Assembly (NCBI RefSeq): GCF_041521385.1
Contig: NZ_CP168006.1
Location: forward strand, 682,001 to 746,000
DNA from: Alcaligenes faecalis
GTDB taxonomy: Bacteria; Pseudomonadota; Gammaproteobacteria; Burkholderiales; Burkholderiaceae_B
Direction of reading: 5' to 3'
DNA length: 64,000 nt
A program made the position numbers and the translations under genes. Positions 10,073 to 18,574 of the stretch are shown one piece after another; position 1 is the first letter of the stretch, and every line of letters begins with the position of its first letter. The notes beneath the pieces were generated by a model. That model had not been told where the DNA came from and ran no database searches. It worked only from the letters and a program-made list of their open reading frames with translations.

Positions 10073-10100
10073 AAGGAGCTGCCTTGAAACGCAGCCCCTT
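10073..10100 (-). promoter_or_regulatory. Hairpin in the ilvN-ilvC gap
   Basis: A ten-bp stem (AAGGGGCTGC / GCAGCTCCTT, one G-T pair) with an eight-base loop and no T tract. It could be an mRNA-stabilising or processing structure between ilvN and ilvC. No function is shown by the sequence. Confidence 0.45.
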
Positions 10101-10138
10101 GAATAAAAGCGGTCATTATGTCCTGAAAAAGCCTTGGC

Positions 10139-10630
10139 TTACAGCTTTAAGACACGTTCGCCACGGCTGACGCCAGAGACCCCGGTGCGCACTGTTTCAA
10201 GAATGGCCGTACGATCCAGCGCATTGATGAAAGCAGCAATTTTGTCTTGAACACCGGTCAATTCGATGGTGTATGTTTTGTCCGTAACATCGATGATGCG
10301 ACCACGGAAAATATCCGCCATGCGCTTCATCTCTTCACGTTCCTTGCCCACCGCCCGCACTTTGATCAGCATGAGCTCACGCTCGATGTGAGGGCCTTCG
10401 GACAGATCCACCACCTTGACCACGTCAACCAGCCGGTTCAAGTGTTTGGTGATCTGCTCGATGACGTCGTCCGCCCCTCGCGTAACGATCGTCATGCGAG
10501 ACAGGGTGTCGTCCTCGGTTGGAGCAACCGTCAAGGTCTCGATGTTATAGCCACGGGCCGAAAACAGGCCGACCACACGGGACAGTGCGCCGGGCTCGTT
10601 TTCCAGAAGGATAGAAATGACGTGTTTCAT
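10139..10630 (-). CDS. ilvN: Acetolactate synthase small (regulatory) subunit
   Basis: Regulatory partner of the large subunit; it confers valine feedback inhibition. The 163 aa have an N-terminal ACT domain (SILLENEPGALSRVVGLFSARGYNIE, the effector site) and the C-terminal domain with ERELMLIKV and GRIIDV. It lies 10 bp downstream of the large-subunit gene, so they are cotranscribed. The name ilvH would be equally apt. Confidence 0.96.
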   Translation of the reverse strand: MKHVISILLENEPGALSRVVGLFSARGYNIETLTVAPTEDDTLSRMTIVTRGADDVIEQITKHLNRLVDVVKVVDLSEGPHIERELMLIKVRAVGKEREEMKRMADIFRGRIIDVTDKTYTIELTGVQDKIAAFINALDRTAILETVRTGVSGVSRGERVLKL

Positions 10631-10640
10631 GGTTCTCTCC

Positions 10641-12362
10641 TTACAGATCGTCCGGGCCCAAAAGCATTTCTGTCAGGCCACGGCCTGCTTTCACCATCGG
10701 GAACACGTTTTCGGTTTGATCCGTGATGAAGTTCAGAAATACCAGGCGGTCTTTGTGCGTGGTGAAGGCTTCGCGAATCGCGGGAACCACATCGGCTGGC
10801 TTGTCGATCTCCAGACCTACGTGACCATAGCTTTCCACCAGTTTGACAAAGTCAGGCAGTGCATCCACGTAGGACTCGGAATAGCGCGAGCCGTAGTCGA
10901 TTTGCTGCCACTGGCGCACCATGCCCAAATAACGATTGTTCAGGCAAAGAACCTTGGGGCTCAAGCGGTACTGTTTACACGTAGACAGTTCCTGGATGTT
11001 CATCTGGATGGAACCTTCACCGGTGATGACGGCCACATCCTGGCCAGGGTTGGCCATCTGCACACCCATTGCGTAAGGCAAGCCCACGCCCATCGTGCCC
11101 AGGCCGCCGGAGTTGATCCAGCGACGAGGCTTATTGAATTTGTAGTACTGCGCCGCCCACATCTGGTGCTGACCCACATCAGAAGTCACGAACGCGTTGC
11201 CGCCTGTCACTTCCCACAGGGATTCCACCACGTATTGCGGCTTGATCAGCTCGTCGGACTTGGCGTAGGCCAAGGAGTTCTTGCCCCGCCAGACATTGAT
11301 CTGTTTCCACCAATCATTCAGGGAGGGCTGGTTCTGCGATTCCTGACGGCTTTGCGCATACAGCTCGTTGAGCTCAGTCAGCACGTCTTTGACACAGCCC
11401 ACGATAGGCACATCAACTTTCACGCGCTTGGAAATCACGGAAGGATCAATATCGATATGAATGATCTTGCGTGGGTTCTGACCAAAGTGACGAGTATTAC
11501 CGATCACGCGGTCATCGAACCGTGCACCGACTGCGACCAGAACGTCGCAATGCTGCATGGTCATATTGGCTTCGTAAGTACCGTGCATGCCAGGCATGCC
11601 GATATACTGGTCGGCCGTGCCAGGATAAGCGCCAAGCCCCATCAAGGTAGTCGTGCAAGGAGCACCGCTTAACTTGACCAGGTCATTGAGTTCGCTTTCC
11701 GCATTACCCAGCACTACGCCACCACCGACGTAAATCAGTGGACGCTCGGCGCTATTGAGAATCTGGACGGCTTTCTTGATCTGCCCCTGATGGCCTTTGG
11801 TCACAGGCGCGTAAGAGCGCATCTTGACCTCGCCACGCTTGGGCGTGTATTTGCACGTTGCGGTCGTAATATCTTTAGGGATATCAATCAATACAGGACC
11901 GGGACGGCCTGTCGTGGCAATGAAAAATGCCTTGCGAATGGTATCGGCCAAATCACGAACATCGCGCACCAGGAAGTTGTGCTTGACGCAAGGACGGGTG
12001 ATACCGATGGCATCACATTCCTGGAAAGCATCTTCACCAATTGCCTGGGTGCTGACCTGTCCACTGATGATGACCATCGGAATGGAATCCAGGTAAGCGG
12101 TCGCAATACCGGTGACGGCATTGGTGACGCCCGGGCCACTGGTTACCAGTGCCACGCCAACTTTTTGAGACGAACGGGAATAGGCATCCGCAGCATGAAC
12201 AGCAGCCTGTTCATGGCGCACAAGAATGTGCTGGAAGCGGTCCTGCTTGAAGATTGCGTCGTAGATATAGAGAACGGCACCACCCGGATAACCAAAAACG
12301 TGTTCCACGCCTTCGTCCGCGAGCGTGCGCACAACAATATCTGCGCCATTTAATTCAGACAT
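10641..12362 (-). CDS. ilvB: Acetolactate synthase large (catalytic) subunit
   Basis: Thiamine-diphosphate enzyme condensing pyruvate with pyruvate or 2-ketobutyrate, first step of branched-chain amino acid synthesis. The 573 aa begin at the ATG at 12362 (AAGGAAAAC upstream; MSELNGADIVV...). They show FGYPGGAVLYIYDA, the catalytic Glu in LVRHEQAAVHAADAYSR, central FAD-type domain and the TPP/Mg signature GEGSIQMNIQEL...LNN near the C-terminus. The frame stays open 200 bp upstream but without conserved sequence. ilvI is an alternative name. A terminator-like hairpin lies about 240 bp upstream in the leader. Confidence 0.96.
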   Translation of the reverse strand: MSELNGADIVVRTLADEGVEHVFGYPGGAVLYIYDAIFKQDRFQHILVRHEQAAVHAADAYSRSSQKVGVALVTSGPGVTNAVTGIATAYLDSIPMVIISGQVSTQAIGEDAFQECDAIGITRPCVKHNFLVRDVRDLADTIRKAFFIATTGRPGPVLIDIPKDITTATCKYTPKRGEVKMRSYAPVTKGHQGQIKKAVQILNSAERPLIYVGGGVVLGNAESELNDLVKLSGAPCTTTLMGLGAYPGTADQYIGMPGMHGTYEANMTMQHCDVLVAVGARFDDRVIGNTRHFGQNPRKIIHIDIDPSVISKRVKVDVPIVGCVKDVLTELNELYAQSRQESQNQPSLNDWWKQINVWRGKNSLAYAKSDELIKPQYVVESLWEVTGGNAFVTSDVGQHQMWAAQYYKFNKPRRWINSGGLGTMGVGLPYAMGVQMANPGQDVAVITGEGSIQMNIQELSTCKQYRLSPKVLCLNNRYLGMVRQWQQIDYGSRYSESYVDALPDFVKLVESYGHVGLEIDKPADVVPAIREAFTTHKDRLVFLNFITDQTENVFPMVKAGRGLTEMLLGPDDL

Positions 12363-12602
12363 GAGTTTTCCTTTCAGTCTTGCTCTGCAATATCGACTGA
12401 CCACGACGGTCCGAGCTTGAACCGATGTCAGCAACATGATCTGGCGCTTCATGGCCCACGGGACCACACCACCCAGACACATTACCGTCCGGCCTGCACT
12501 CTTCGACACCCAGTGCGTGCACACAAAAACGTATGCGTTAGCTTGAAACGGAAGTCCTGGCATCCCACGCTTGTGACGCGGCCAGCAACAAAGTTTTTAG
12601 GC

Positions 12603-12629
12603 GCAAAAAACCGGGCGGATGGCCCGGTT
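12603..12629 (-). promoter_or_regulatory. Candidate attenuator in the ilvBNC leader
   Basis: On the minus strand, eight perfect pairs AACCGGGC / GCCCGGTT with a five-base loop and six T form an intrinsic terminator between the divergent promoter region and ilvB. Just upstream is a second hairpin, TTTGCTC / GAGCAAA (about 12649-12669). A promoter-like TTGCTC-17-TAAAGT lies at about 12675-12705. No gene ends here, so the terminator is best explained as a leader attenuator. A clear Ile/Val/Leu-rich leader peptide was not found. Confidence 0.55.
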
Positions 12630-12801
12630 AACAGTGCCTCGCTACAATTTGCTCGGATATGGAGCAAAAACACCTAGTTACTTTACCTTGACTGCACAAA
12701 GCGAGCAACTGTGATTGTTGGTAAAGTGCAAAAAACAGGCTTAAAGCGGGCATACGTAAAACGATATACTGTCTACCTATGACGAGCTGTCCGGGTATTT
12801 T

Positions 12802-15087
12802 ATGGCATCGCCCATCCCACAATTAAAACAATTCCTGTATAGCCACTATTTTTTCGGTGGACTGCGTCAGTCCATCGGCGTGTTGTTGCCGGTCATTATT
12901 CTGGGCCGTTTCTTCGGTCACTATGATATTGGCGTCATTGCCTCCATGGGGGCCACCTGTGTGGCTATCATTGACCAACCCGGTGGCCCGCGCCGCTACC
13001 GCAACAATGAAATGCTCGGCGGCATTGCACTGGGCACGATTACTGTCGGCCTGACAGGCCTGGCCTCCAGTTCCCCCCTGCTACTGGTGCTGTGCGTCCC
13101 CTTTCTGTGCTTTCTGTACAGCATGTTCTCTGTCTTTGGCCGTCGCGGCGGGCTGATCGGCTTTGCCGCCCTGTTGCTGATGACCTTGACCATGCGCTTT
13201 CCGATGCAGCCTCACGAGGTGCTGGCCCATACGCTTTACTCCTTTGCCGGTGGCCTGTCCTACTACCTGTTCAGCACTCTGTTCCGACACCTGCTCTGGT
13301 ATCGGGAAGAACGCCAAACACTGGCGGTCGCCCTGTTTGCCACAGCGGAATACATGGAAGCCCGCTCACAGTTCTATGACGCTGCCTCAGACCTGGACGC
13401 CTGCTATCGACGGCTGATCAATCTGCAATCCAATATGACCGAAAAGCACCAGGCAGCCCGCGATGTGGTGCTGCGTGAACTGCCACGCGGTTATGGACGG
13501 GGAGATCATCACCGCAAGGCACTGCTGACGATCTTTCTGAATATGGTCAGCATTCTGGACTCGCTGGTTGCCACCTACACCGACTACACGGTCTTGCGCC
13601 GCCAACTGTCCGACAGCGATTTCATGGTTTTTGCGCGTGATGGCTTACACAAGCTGTCGCTGGATATTGGCCGCATTGCCATGAATGTTTCACGCAGCGC
13701 CCGTACAACTCGTCGCTCCAGCGTCAAAGCAGAAATCCGCGCCATGGAATACGAGCTGGAGAAATACAAACGCCAGGGTATGTCCCAGTCCGACCCGGAA
13801 ACATATGCACTATTAGTTCAGGTGCTGCGCCGCCTGCGTAACCTGAACCGGATCGTCGACCATATGGCCAGCCTGTCTCACCGGGCCAGCCAGAGTCTCC
13901 CTGTTGACCAGTATCTGAATAAATCGCTCAGCCGCATGCTGTCGCGCGAGGAACTACGTCTGGGCATGCTGACCAGCAACCTCAAAGTGAAGTCTTCGCA
14001 CTTTCGCTATGCCGCACGGGTCAGCATTGCTTCCATGGTAGCCCTGGGTGTCGGCGCACTCAGCACTCACTTCCAAAGCGAATTGGGTTTGGTCAGCGCC
14101 CTGACCGCTCACAGTTACTGGATCATCCTGACGATTCTGGTCATCATGAAACCGGGCTTTGCCATTACCCGCCAGCGCAATGGCTGGCGTCTCTTTGGCA
14201 CGGTGCTAGGCTGTGCGGCCGCTTTCCTGCTTTTGAAGCTGACCGACAACCGCGAGCTGTATCTGATCGCCATGCTACTGGCTTACCTCTTGGGCAACAG
14301 CCTGGTCCAACTGAACTTCCTGCTGTCGGCTCTGTTCAACACGATCTTTGTGATCCTGTCCTTCCAGTTCCTGTCCACGGGTGGCTCCTTCATTATTGGG
14401 GAGCGTCTGGTGGATACGCTGATTGGTTGCGGTATCGCCATGGCAGCCAGTTACTTACTGCCCAACTGGGAGTCCAGCGCCATGACAGGACTGGCTCGCG
14501 CGGCCTTGGCCGCAAACAAAGAGTTCTGGCGTGCCGGTCTGGAATTCGCTCGTTTGAGTCGTCTGCACAACCAGAGCCTCAAGAGCGGGCAGGATGACCA
14601 GCCCACGACGACAGAGGAGCAGAAGAAGCAAGTAGATCTGGACTTGATGGAGGCCGATACCGCCTGGCAGGTGGCGAACAAGAACGTACACATTGCCTTC
14701 AGCAACTTTGCCTCGGCCTTTTATCGCATGATGGATGAGCCCGTCAGCCGTCAAGCCAATGTATCTCTACTGAACAATCTGCTGATTCAGAACCATGTAC
14801 TGGCCTCGCAGATCAGTGCCGCTGCTCCACTGCTGGCCAATTTGAGCCAGATTCCACCAGGCATACAAAATGCTTTGGATGCGATCGGCGCACTGATCAA
14901 CGATCAGGACGCCGATCCGCCCGCTTCCATCGAAACCGAAGGCGAGCTGGCCATGCTGGCCTACCCGATACGTCAGATGAGCAAGGCTGCTCAGCTGATA
15001 CGTCAAGACATGAGAGGTCTGGAATACAGCACTGGCCCGCAGTTGCCACCAGAGCGCAAGCAGGAACTGAAACAGCAGGGGGCTTGA
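12802..15087 (+). CDS. FUSC-family inner-membrane protein (YccS/YhfK type)
   Basis: A 761-aa membrane protein of the fusaric-acid-resistance/aromatic acid exporter superfamily. An N-terminal helical block (about residues 15-160) is followed by a large soluble stretch (about 165-400, Arg- and Glu-rich), a second block of helices (about 405-560, with VSALTAHSYWIILTILVIMKPGFAITRQRNGWRLFGTVLG, the FUSC core motif, here quoted in parts: HSYWIILT, MKPGF, R-x-R-x-x-G-T), and a cytosolic C-terminal tail. The duplicated membrane halves are typical of YccS. The transported substrate is unknown. It diverges from ilvB with a shared promoter region. Confidence 0.88.
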   Translation: MASPIPQLKQFLYSHYFFGGLRQSIGVLLPVIILGRFFGHYDIGVIASMGATCVAIIDQPGGPRRYRNNEMLGGIALGTITVGLTGLASSSPLLLVLCVPFLCFLYSMFSVFGRRGGLIGFAALLLMTLTMRFPMQPHEVLAHTLYSFAGGLSYYLFSTLFRHLLWYREERQTLAVALFATAEYMEARSQFYDAASDLDACYRRLINLQSNMTEKHQAARDVVLRELPRGYGRGDHHRKALLTIFLNMVSILDSLVATYTDYTVLRRQLSDSDFMVFARDGLHKLSLDIGRIAMNVSRSARTTRRSSVKAEIRAMEYELEKYKRQGMSQSDPETYALLVQVLRRLRNLNRIVDHMASLSHRASQSLPVDQYLNKSLSRMLSREELRLGMLTSNLKVKSSHFRYAARVSIASMVALGVGALSTHFQSELGLVSALTAHSYWIILTILVIMKPGFAITRQRNGWRLFGTVLGCAAAFLLLKLTDNRELYLIAMLLAYLLGNSLVQLNFLLSALFNTIFVILSFQFLSTGGSFIIGERLVDTLIGCGIAMAASYLLPNWESSAMTGLARAALAANKEFWRAGLEFARLSRLHNQSLKSGQDDQPTTTEEQKKQVDLDLMEADTAWQVANKNVHIAFSNFASAFYRMMDEPVSRQANVSLLNNLLIQNHVLASQISAAAPLLANLSQIPPGIQNALDAIGALINDQDADPPASIETEGELAMLAYPIRQMSKAAQLIRQDMRGLEYSTGPQLPPERKQELKQQGA

Positions 15088-15328
15088 TGCCCTACCCAGC
15101 GTCCCGGCGGGGAAAGCGGCTGCCATCACCAGCTAATCCAACACATCAAGAACGCTGTGGGCATCACCAGGCAAGCCAAACATAAAACACGAGAGCAGCG
15201 GGCTACCCTGAGGCCAGAAAAGAAAAAGACAAGGTGCAATACATGCCCTTGCCTTTCTTCATCAAGCCTGCGCAGTCGTAGATCAGCTAAAAAACGACTT
15301 CTGCGCTACAAGCCATCAAGCCAAACGC
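15088..15328. other. Convergent intergenic FUSC-yaaA
   Basis: Between two converging genes. No gene, and no clear hairpin terminator for either, was recognised. Confidence 0.4.
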
Positions 15329-16117
15329 TTACCCGGCCTTGGCATCCTGCTCGGAACGACGGAACACCAGCTTGTCCTCGCTGGATAGCTCTGGCTGAAA
15401 TACATAGCCTTCACGATCAAATGCTTTCAAACCCTCAACGGTCTGTACACGTTTATCGATCACAAAGCGCGCCATCAAGCCACGGGCTTTCTTGGCGTAA
15501 AAGCTGATGATCTTCCAGACACCGTTTTTCTCATCCTGGAATACACATTGCACCACACGGGCACGCAAGGCTTTCTGATCCACCGCCTTGAAATATTCTT
15601 CAGAAGCCAGGTTCAAGACAACAGGCTTGGTGTCACCCTCCTGGCGCTCGTTCAGGTAATTAGCAATGCGGCTGCCCCAGTAAGCGTACAAATTCGCACC
15701 ACCGGGGTTCTTCAAACGCGTGCCCATTTCCAGACGGTAAGGACGCATCAAATCCAAGGGACGCAAAGCACCATACAGACCACTAAGAATCACGATGTGA
15801 TCCTGGGCCCACTTGAGCTCCTTGTCCGACAAGTCCGTAGCAGCCATGCCTTCATACACATCACCATTGAAAGCCAGAATGGCCTGACGGGCGTTGGAGC
15901 GATCGAACTTGGGCTCCCATTCCTGGTAACGCTGAACGTTCAAGCGAGCCAGATCGTCGCTTAGCTTCATCAAACCAGCGATATCCTCTTCAGACTGAGT
16001 GCGCAAAATATCAATCAAGCCTTGCGCCTGCTCCACAAACAGCGGCTGAGTCTCCAGCTCCGTGCGTACAGGGGAGTCGTAATCCAGCTTTTTTGCTGGC
16101 GAGAGCAATAACAACAT
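15329..16117 (-). CDS. yaaA: Peroxide stress protein YaaA (DUF328)
   Basis: YaaA lowers free intracellular iron under hydrogen peroxide stress in Escherichia coli, limiting Fenton damage. The 262 aa carry the family start LLLLSPAKKLDYDSP, the central FNGDVYEG and LSGLYGALRPLDLMRPYRLEMG motifs, and the basic C-terminal YAKKARGLMARFVIDKR helix-hairpin-helix-like segment. It stands alone; bdhA lies 79 bp upstream on the same strand. Confidence 0.94.
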   Translation of the reverse strand: MLLLLSPAKKLDYDSPVRTELETQPLFVEQAQGLIDILRTQSEEDIAGLMKLSDDLARLNVQRYQEWEPKFDRSNARQAILAFNGDVYEGMAATDLSDKELKWAQDHIVILSGLYGALRPLDLMRPYRLEMGTRLKNPGGANLYAYWGSRIANYLNERQEGDTKPVVLNLASEEYFKAVDQKALRARVVQCVFQDEKNGVWKIISFYAKKARGLMARFVIDKRVQTVEGLKAFDREGYVFQPELSSEDKLVFRRSEQDAKAG

Positions 16118-16196
16118 GCGCCTATATCCTTTCTATCCAAACAGATAAAGGGCCAAGCCCCTTATCTGCTATTCACACAATACGATCTAACAGCAA

Positions 16197-16979
16197 TTAG
16201 CGAGCCGTCCAGCCACCATCCAGACTGAGCGTCGTCCCTGTCATTTGATCTGCGGCGGCAGACGACAGGAATACGGCAGCGCCACCCAACTGCTCGGGAG
16301 TCACAAACTGCAGGGAAGGTTGTTTCTCAGCCAACAGCTCACGAGCGGCAGCTTCAATATCAATCCCTTTTTGCTGGCTGATAGCTTCGATTTGTTTTTC
16401 GACCAAGGGAGTACGTACCCAGCCCGGGCAGATTGCGTTGCACGTAATCCCCTTGCCAGCATTTTCCAGTGCAGTCACTTTGGTCAGGCCCACCACACCG
16501 TGCTTGGCAGCCACATAAGCAGATTTATTCGCCGAGGCCACCAGACCGTGGGCCGAGGCAATATTGATAATGCGCCCCCAGCCCTGCTTTTGCATGAAGG
16601 GCAAGGCAGCCGCTGTGCCGTGGAATACCGCCGACAGGTTCAAGGCAATAATGGCATTCCATTTATCGACGGGGAACTCTTCGATGGGTGCCGTGTACTG
16701 GATGCCAGCATTATTAACCAGAATATCCAGCCCCCCCAGCGCCTCTTGCGCCTTGGCAATAAAGTCGCGCGTGGCCTGTGCGTCGCTCAAGTCTGCATTC
16801 AGATAATAGGCTTTGACACCAAACTTGGACTCCAGCGTGCTGCGCTCACGCTCGATATCTTCAGGCTGACCAAAACCATTGATCACCACATCTGCACCTG
16901 CTTTTGCCAATTCGGTGGCCATGGCCAGACCGATACCACTGGTCGATCCTGTGACGACCGCTTTTTTACCTTTCAGCAT
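16197..16979 (-). CDS. bdhA: 3-hydroxybutyrate dehydrogenase (SDR family)
   Basis: Oxidises D-3-hydroxybutyrate to acetoacetate with NAD+, a step of polyhydroxybutyrate and ketone-body use. The 260-aa short-chain dehydrogenase shows the GSTSGIG cofactor loop, NNAG, catalytic Ser in NIASAHG and Y-x3-K in SAYVAAKHGVVGLTK, plus ICPGWVRTPLV. SAHGLVAS and the tail (MTGTTLSLDGGWTA) are typical of the PHB-linked enzymes. I chose the ATG at 16979 (GAGGT upstream) over an in-frame start at 17021. Confidence 0.92.
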   Translation of the reverse strand: MLKGKKAVVTGSTSGIGLAMATELAKAGADVVINGFGQPEDIERERSTLESKFGVKAYYLNADLSDAQATRDFIAKAQEALGGLDILVNNAGIQYTAPIEEFPVDKWNAIIALNLSAVFHGTAAALPFMQKQGWGRIINIASAHGLVASANKSAYVAAKHGVVGLTKVTALENAGKGITCNAICPGWVRTPLVEKQIEAISQQKGIDIEAAARELLAEKQPSLQFVTPEQLGGAAVFLSSAAADQMTGTTLSLDGGWTAR

Positions 16980-17293
16980 AGATACCTCGTGAGTATGGAC
17001 AACAGAGAACTGAAACCCCAAGTGTACTCGCCGCCCCCACTGCCGGGAAATCCAATGGGATCCTTTTGTCCAGAATCATCAAGGCCCCCAGAGCACAGCC
17101 AAATACCATCGGACCCCGTGTTAGCGCATTACCGATATATTTTCTGCCTACGCTGGAAAAAGTCGGCCATGCAAAATATTACGAGTGAATTTTCCAGACA
17201 TCGGCTATTACTGACACTTTTACCTTAACGTACTCATGTGACAAAACGGCAAACAAACCAAAAGCAAAGAACAGACTGATCAGACCGGCGGAA
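16980..17293. other. bdhA upstream region, non-coding
   Basis: About 310 bp between bdhA and the tRNA-Ser terminator. It should hold the bdhA promoter. Only very short frames are present and none has a ribosome site. Confidence 0.5.
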
Positions 17294-17325
17294 AACAAAA
17301 AAGCCCTTGAGTAATCAAGGGCTTT
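17294..17325 (-). terminator. Intrinsic terminator of the host tRNA-Ser(CGA)
   Basis: Eleven perfect pairs (AAAGCCCTTGA / TCAAGGGCTTT), four-base loop and six T on the minus strand, 12 bp past the tRNA-Ser CCA end. It belonged to the intact tRNA gene before prophage insertion. Confidence 0.9.
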
Positions 17326-17337
17326 CAAAATCTTAGG

Positions 17338-17397
17338 TGGCGGACAGGGTGGGATTCGAACCCACGGTACGCTTGCACGTACGCCTGATTTCGAGTC
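17338..17397 (-). other. Prophage attachment end: 3' part of tRNA-Ser(CGA)
   Basis: This 60-nt stretch is the 3' part of a serine tRNA on the minus strand: GACTCGAAATCAGG (anticodon loop CTCGAAA, anticodon CGA), a variable arm GCGTACG...CGTACC, T-arm GTGGG / CCCAC, acceptor CCTGTCC and CCA. The expected 5' half (it should begin GGACAGG and pair CCTGA with TCAGG) is absent: upstream comes CAAGA and unrelated phage-side sequence. Identity to the tRNA stops at the 5' edge of the anticodon loop. Tyrosine recombinases often use tRNA anticodon loops as crossover sites, so this is read as one att site. The tRNA should be rebuilt at the far prophage end. Confidence 0.82.
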
Positions 17398-17532
17398 TTG
17401 CCGCATATAAACCAAAGCAAACAAAACCCTTATTTATCAATACCCTCCGTCGCTATCCGATTTTTCTTTGATATGAATTACCTTGGTCTTGTGCCTCTTA
17501 TGGTCACAAAAAAGTCACACCACGATATATAT
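17398..17532. other. Attachment-proximal non-coding DNA
   Basis: A+T-rich DNA between the tRNA fragment and the first phage terminator, with no gene. Its place is that of an attP arm, where integrase and host-factor sites usually lie. None can be named from sequence alone. Confidence 0.4.
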
Positions 17533-17557
17533 AGCCCGCAATAGTACGGGCTTTTTT
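17533..17557 (+). terminator. Hairpin with T tract near the attachment site
   Basis: AGCCCG / CGGGCT, eight-base loop, followed by TTTTTT on the plus strand. No plus-strand gene ends immediately before it, so it may insulate the prophage from host transcription. Confidence 0.55.
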
Positions 17558-17572
17558 GCGCCTGGAAAATGG

Positions 17573-17845
17573 CTAACTCTCCCAGCATGCTCCGTTGAAG
17601 CTTTGCCACGCGCCATCTATTAATGTTTTATACGGAACACCCTTCTCTTTTAAAAGCTTCAGCAAGCTCTTGGCGTTATGGGGTGCCACATCTAGATAAA
17701 TCATGACGCCAGGTGATTTAACGCTGGGCGTACACGGCCCATTAGTGTTACCGATTAGTGACACATAGGTGGGGGTTAGATGGGCTGAGTGAATCTCAAA
17801 GTGCAATGCTGTCTCCATTATTAGTATTGTGATAAACCTCCCCAC
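17573..17845 (-). CDS. Hypothetical protein (about 81-90 aa)
   Basis: Not recognised. The frame reads METALHFEIHSAHL... from an ATG at 17818 (81 aa), or from a GTG at 17845 (90 aa) that lies in the GGGGAGG stretch itself, so neither start is well placed. The middle (MIYLDVAPHNAKSLLKLLKEKGVPYKTL) looks like a plausible small alpha/beta fold. It lies alone on the minus strand next to the attachment site. It is possibly real, with weak evidence. Confidence 0.4.
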   Translation of the reverse strand: MGRFITILIMETALHFEIHSAHLTPTYVSLIGNTNGPCTPSVKSPGVMIYLDVAPHNAKSLLKLLKEKGVPYKTLIDGAWQSFNGACWES

Positions 17846-17960
17846 AAAGACCTTGTAGGACCACGCGGAAATTTAGCACAACATTTCAAATGAAATAATT
17901 TTCTGGATAATTTATTTCCCCATCGGCATACTGATGCCTCTACTTACTTGCGGAGGCTCT

Positions 17961-18143
17961 ATGAGCACGTTCAGGATCGGAGATGTTGTCCAACTGAGAA
18001 GCGGTGGTCCAGAAATGACGGTTATTGACATGAATCAAAAAGGCGAAAACGTAAAGTGCGTGTGGTTCATGATTGACAACAGGTCCAGGACTCAGTCATT
18101 TCCCGCCGCCTCTCTTATGGCGGTAGAGACAGTGAACCCCTGA
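17961..18143 (+). CDS. DUF2158 / YodC-like small protein, copy 1
   Basis: A 60-aa protein beginning MSTFRIGDVVQLRSGGPEMT and containing VKCVWF, the pattern of the DUF2158 (YodC) family of small SH3-like proteins of unknown function. I chose the ATG at 17961 because CGGAGG sits 5 bases upstream; an earlier in-frame ATG at 17934 lacks one. It has its own terminator and lies on the plus strand, opposite to the lysis genes, in the pattern of an independently expressed accessory gene. A second related gene follows 180 bp downstream. Confidence 0.8.
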   Translation: MSTFRIGDVVQLRSGGPEMTVIDMNQKGENVKCVWFMIDNRSRTQSFPAASLMAVETVNP

Positions 18144-18147
18144 ATAG

Positions 18148-18166
18148 ACCGCCTCCGGGCGGTTTT
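18148..18166 (+). terminator. Terminator of first DUF2158 gene
   Basis: ACCGCC / GGCGGT with a TCCG loop and a short T run, four bases after the stop codon. Confidence 0.75.
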
Positions 18167-18323
18167 CTACGTTTTGGCGCTTTTGATAAGTCAGGAAACA
18201 AAGCCATGCAAACAAACTACCTTTGTGGTCATTTTTAATTTTATTTGACCTATGACAAATCACCGTTTGTTCTTTCGGCCTATAAACTTATGACACTAAC
18301 CTTCATTCCACTGGTAGAGCGCC

Positions 18324-18494
18324 ATGACAGATCAGATTGCCCCCGGAAACATCGTCACCTTAAAAAGTGGCAGCCCTAAGCTGACAGTTGAGGTAGTTAC
18401 CTCCGATCAGAAAGCAAGCGTCTCGTGGTTCACGGGCGGCGAGTATAATCTAATGACAATTCCAGTCACCGCCCTGGTGTTAGCACAGGATTAG
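18324..18494 (+). CDS. DUF2158 / YodC-like small protein, copy 2
   Basis: A 56-aa protein starting MTDQIAPGNIVTLKSGSPKLTV and containing KASVSWFTGG. It shares the same fold pattern with its neighbour (I-x-x-G-x-x-V-x-L-x-S-G-x-P, then V-x-W-F), so the two look like divergent paralogues. The start ATG is at 18324 with only a weak GAG upstream. It is followed by its own terminator. Function unknown. Confidence 0.72.
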   Translation: MTDQIAPGNIVTLKSGSPKLTVEVVTSDQKASVSWFTGGEYNLMTIPVTALVLAQD

Positions 18495-18512
18495 TCAGAA
18501 CAATGAGATATC

Positions 18513-18536
18513 AACCGCCTCCAGGCGGTTTTTTTC
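18513..18536 (+). terminator. Terminator of second DUF2158 gene
   Basis: AACCGCC / GGCGGTT with a TCCA loop and six or more T on the plus strand, 18 bp after the stop codon. It also faces the end of the leftward lysis operon. Confidence 0.85.
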
Positions 18537-18574
18537 GGTCAAGATCTGCCACGGGCATAAGCAGGCGGTTGTTG

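Noticed and set aside
12363..12563. N-terminal extension of ilvB
   Set aside because: The frame is open but without family similarity, and AAGGAAAAC lies in front of the ATG at 12362, the normal start.
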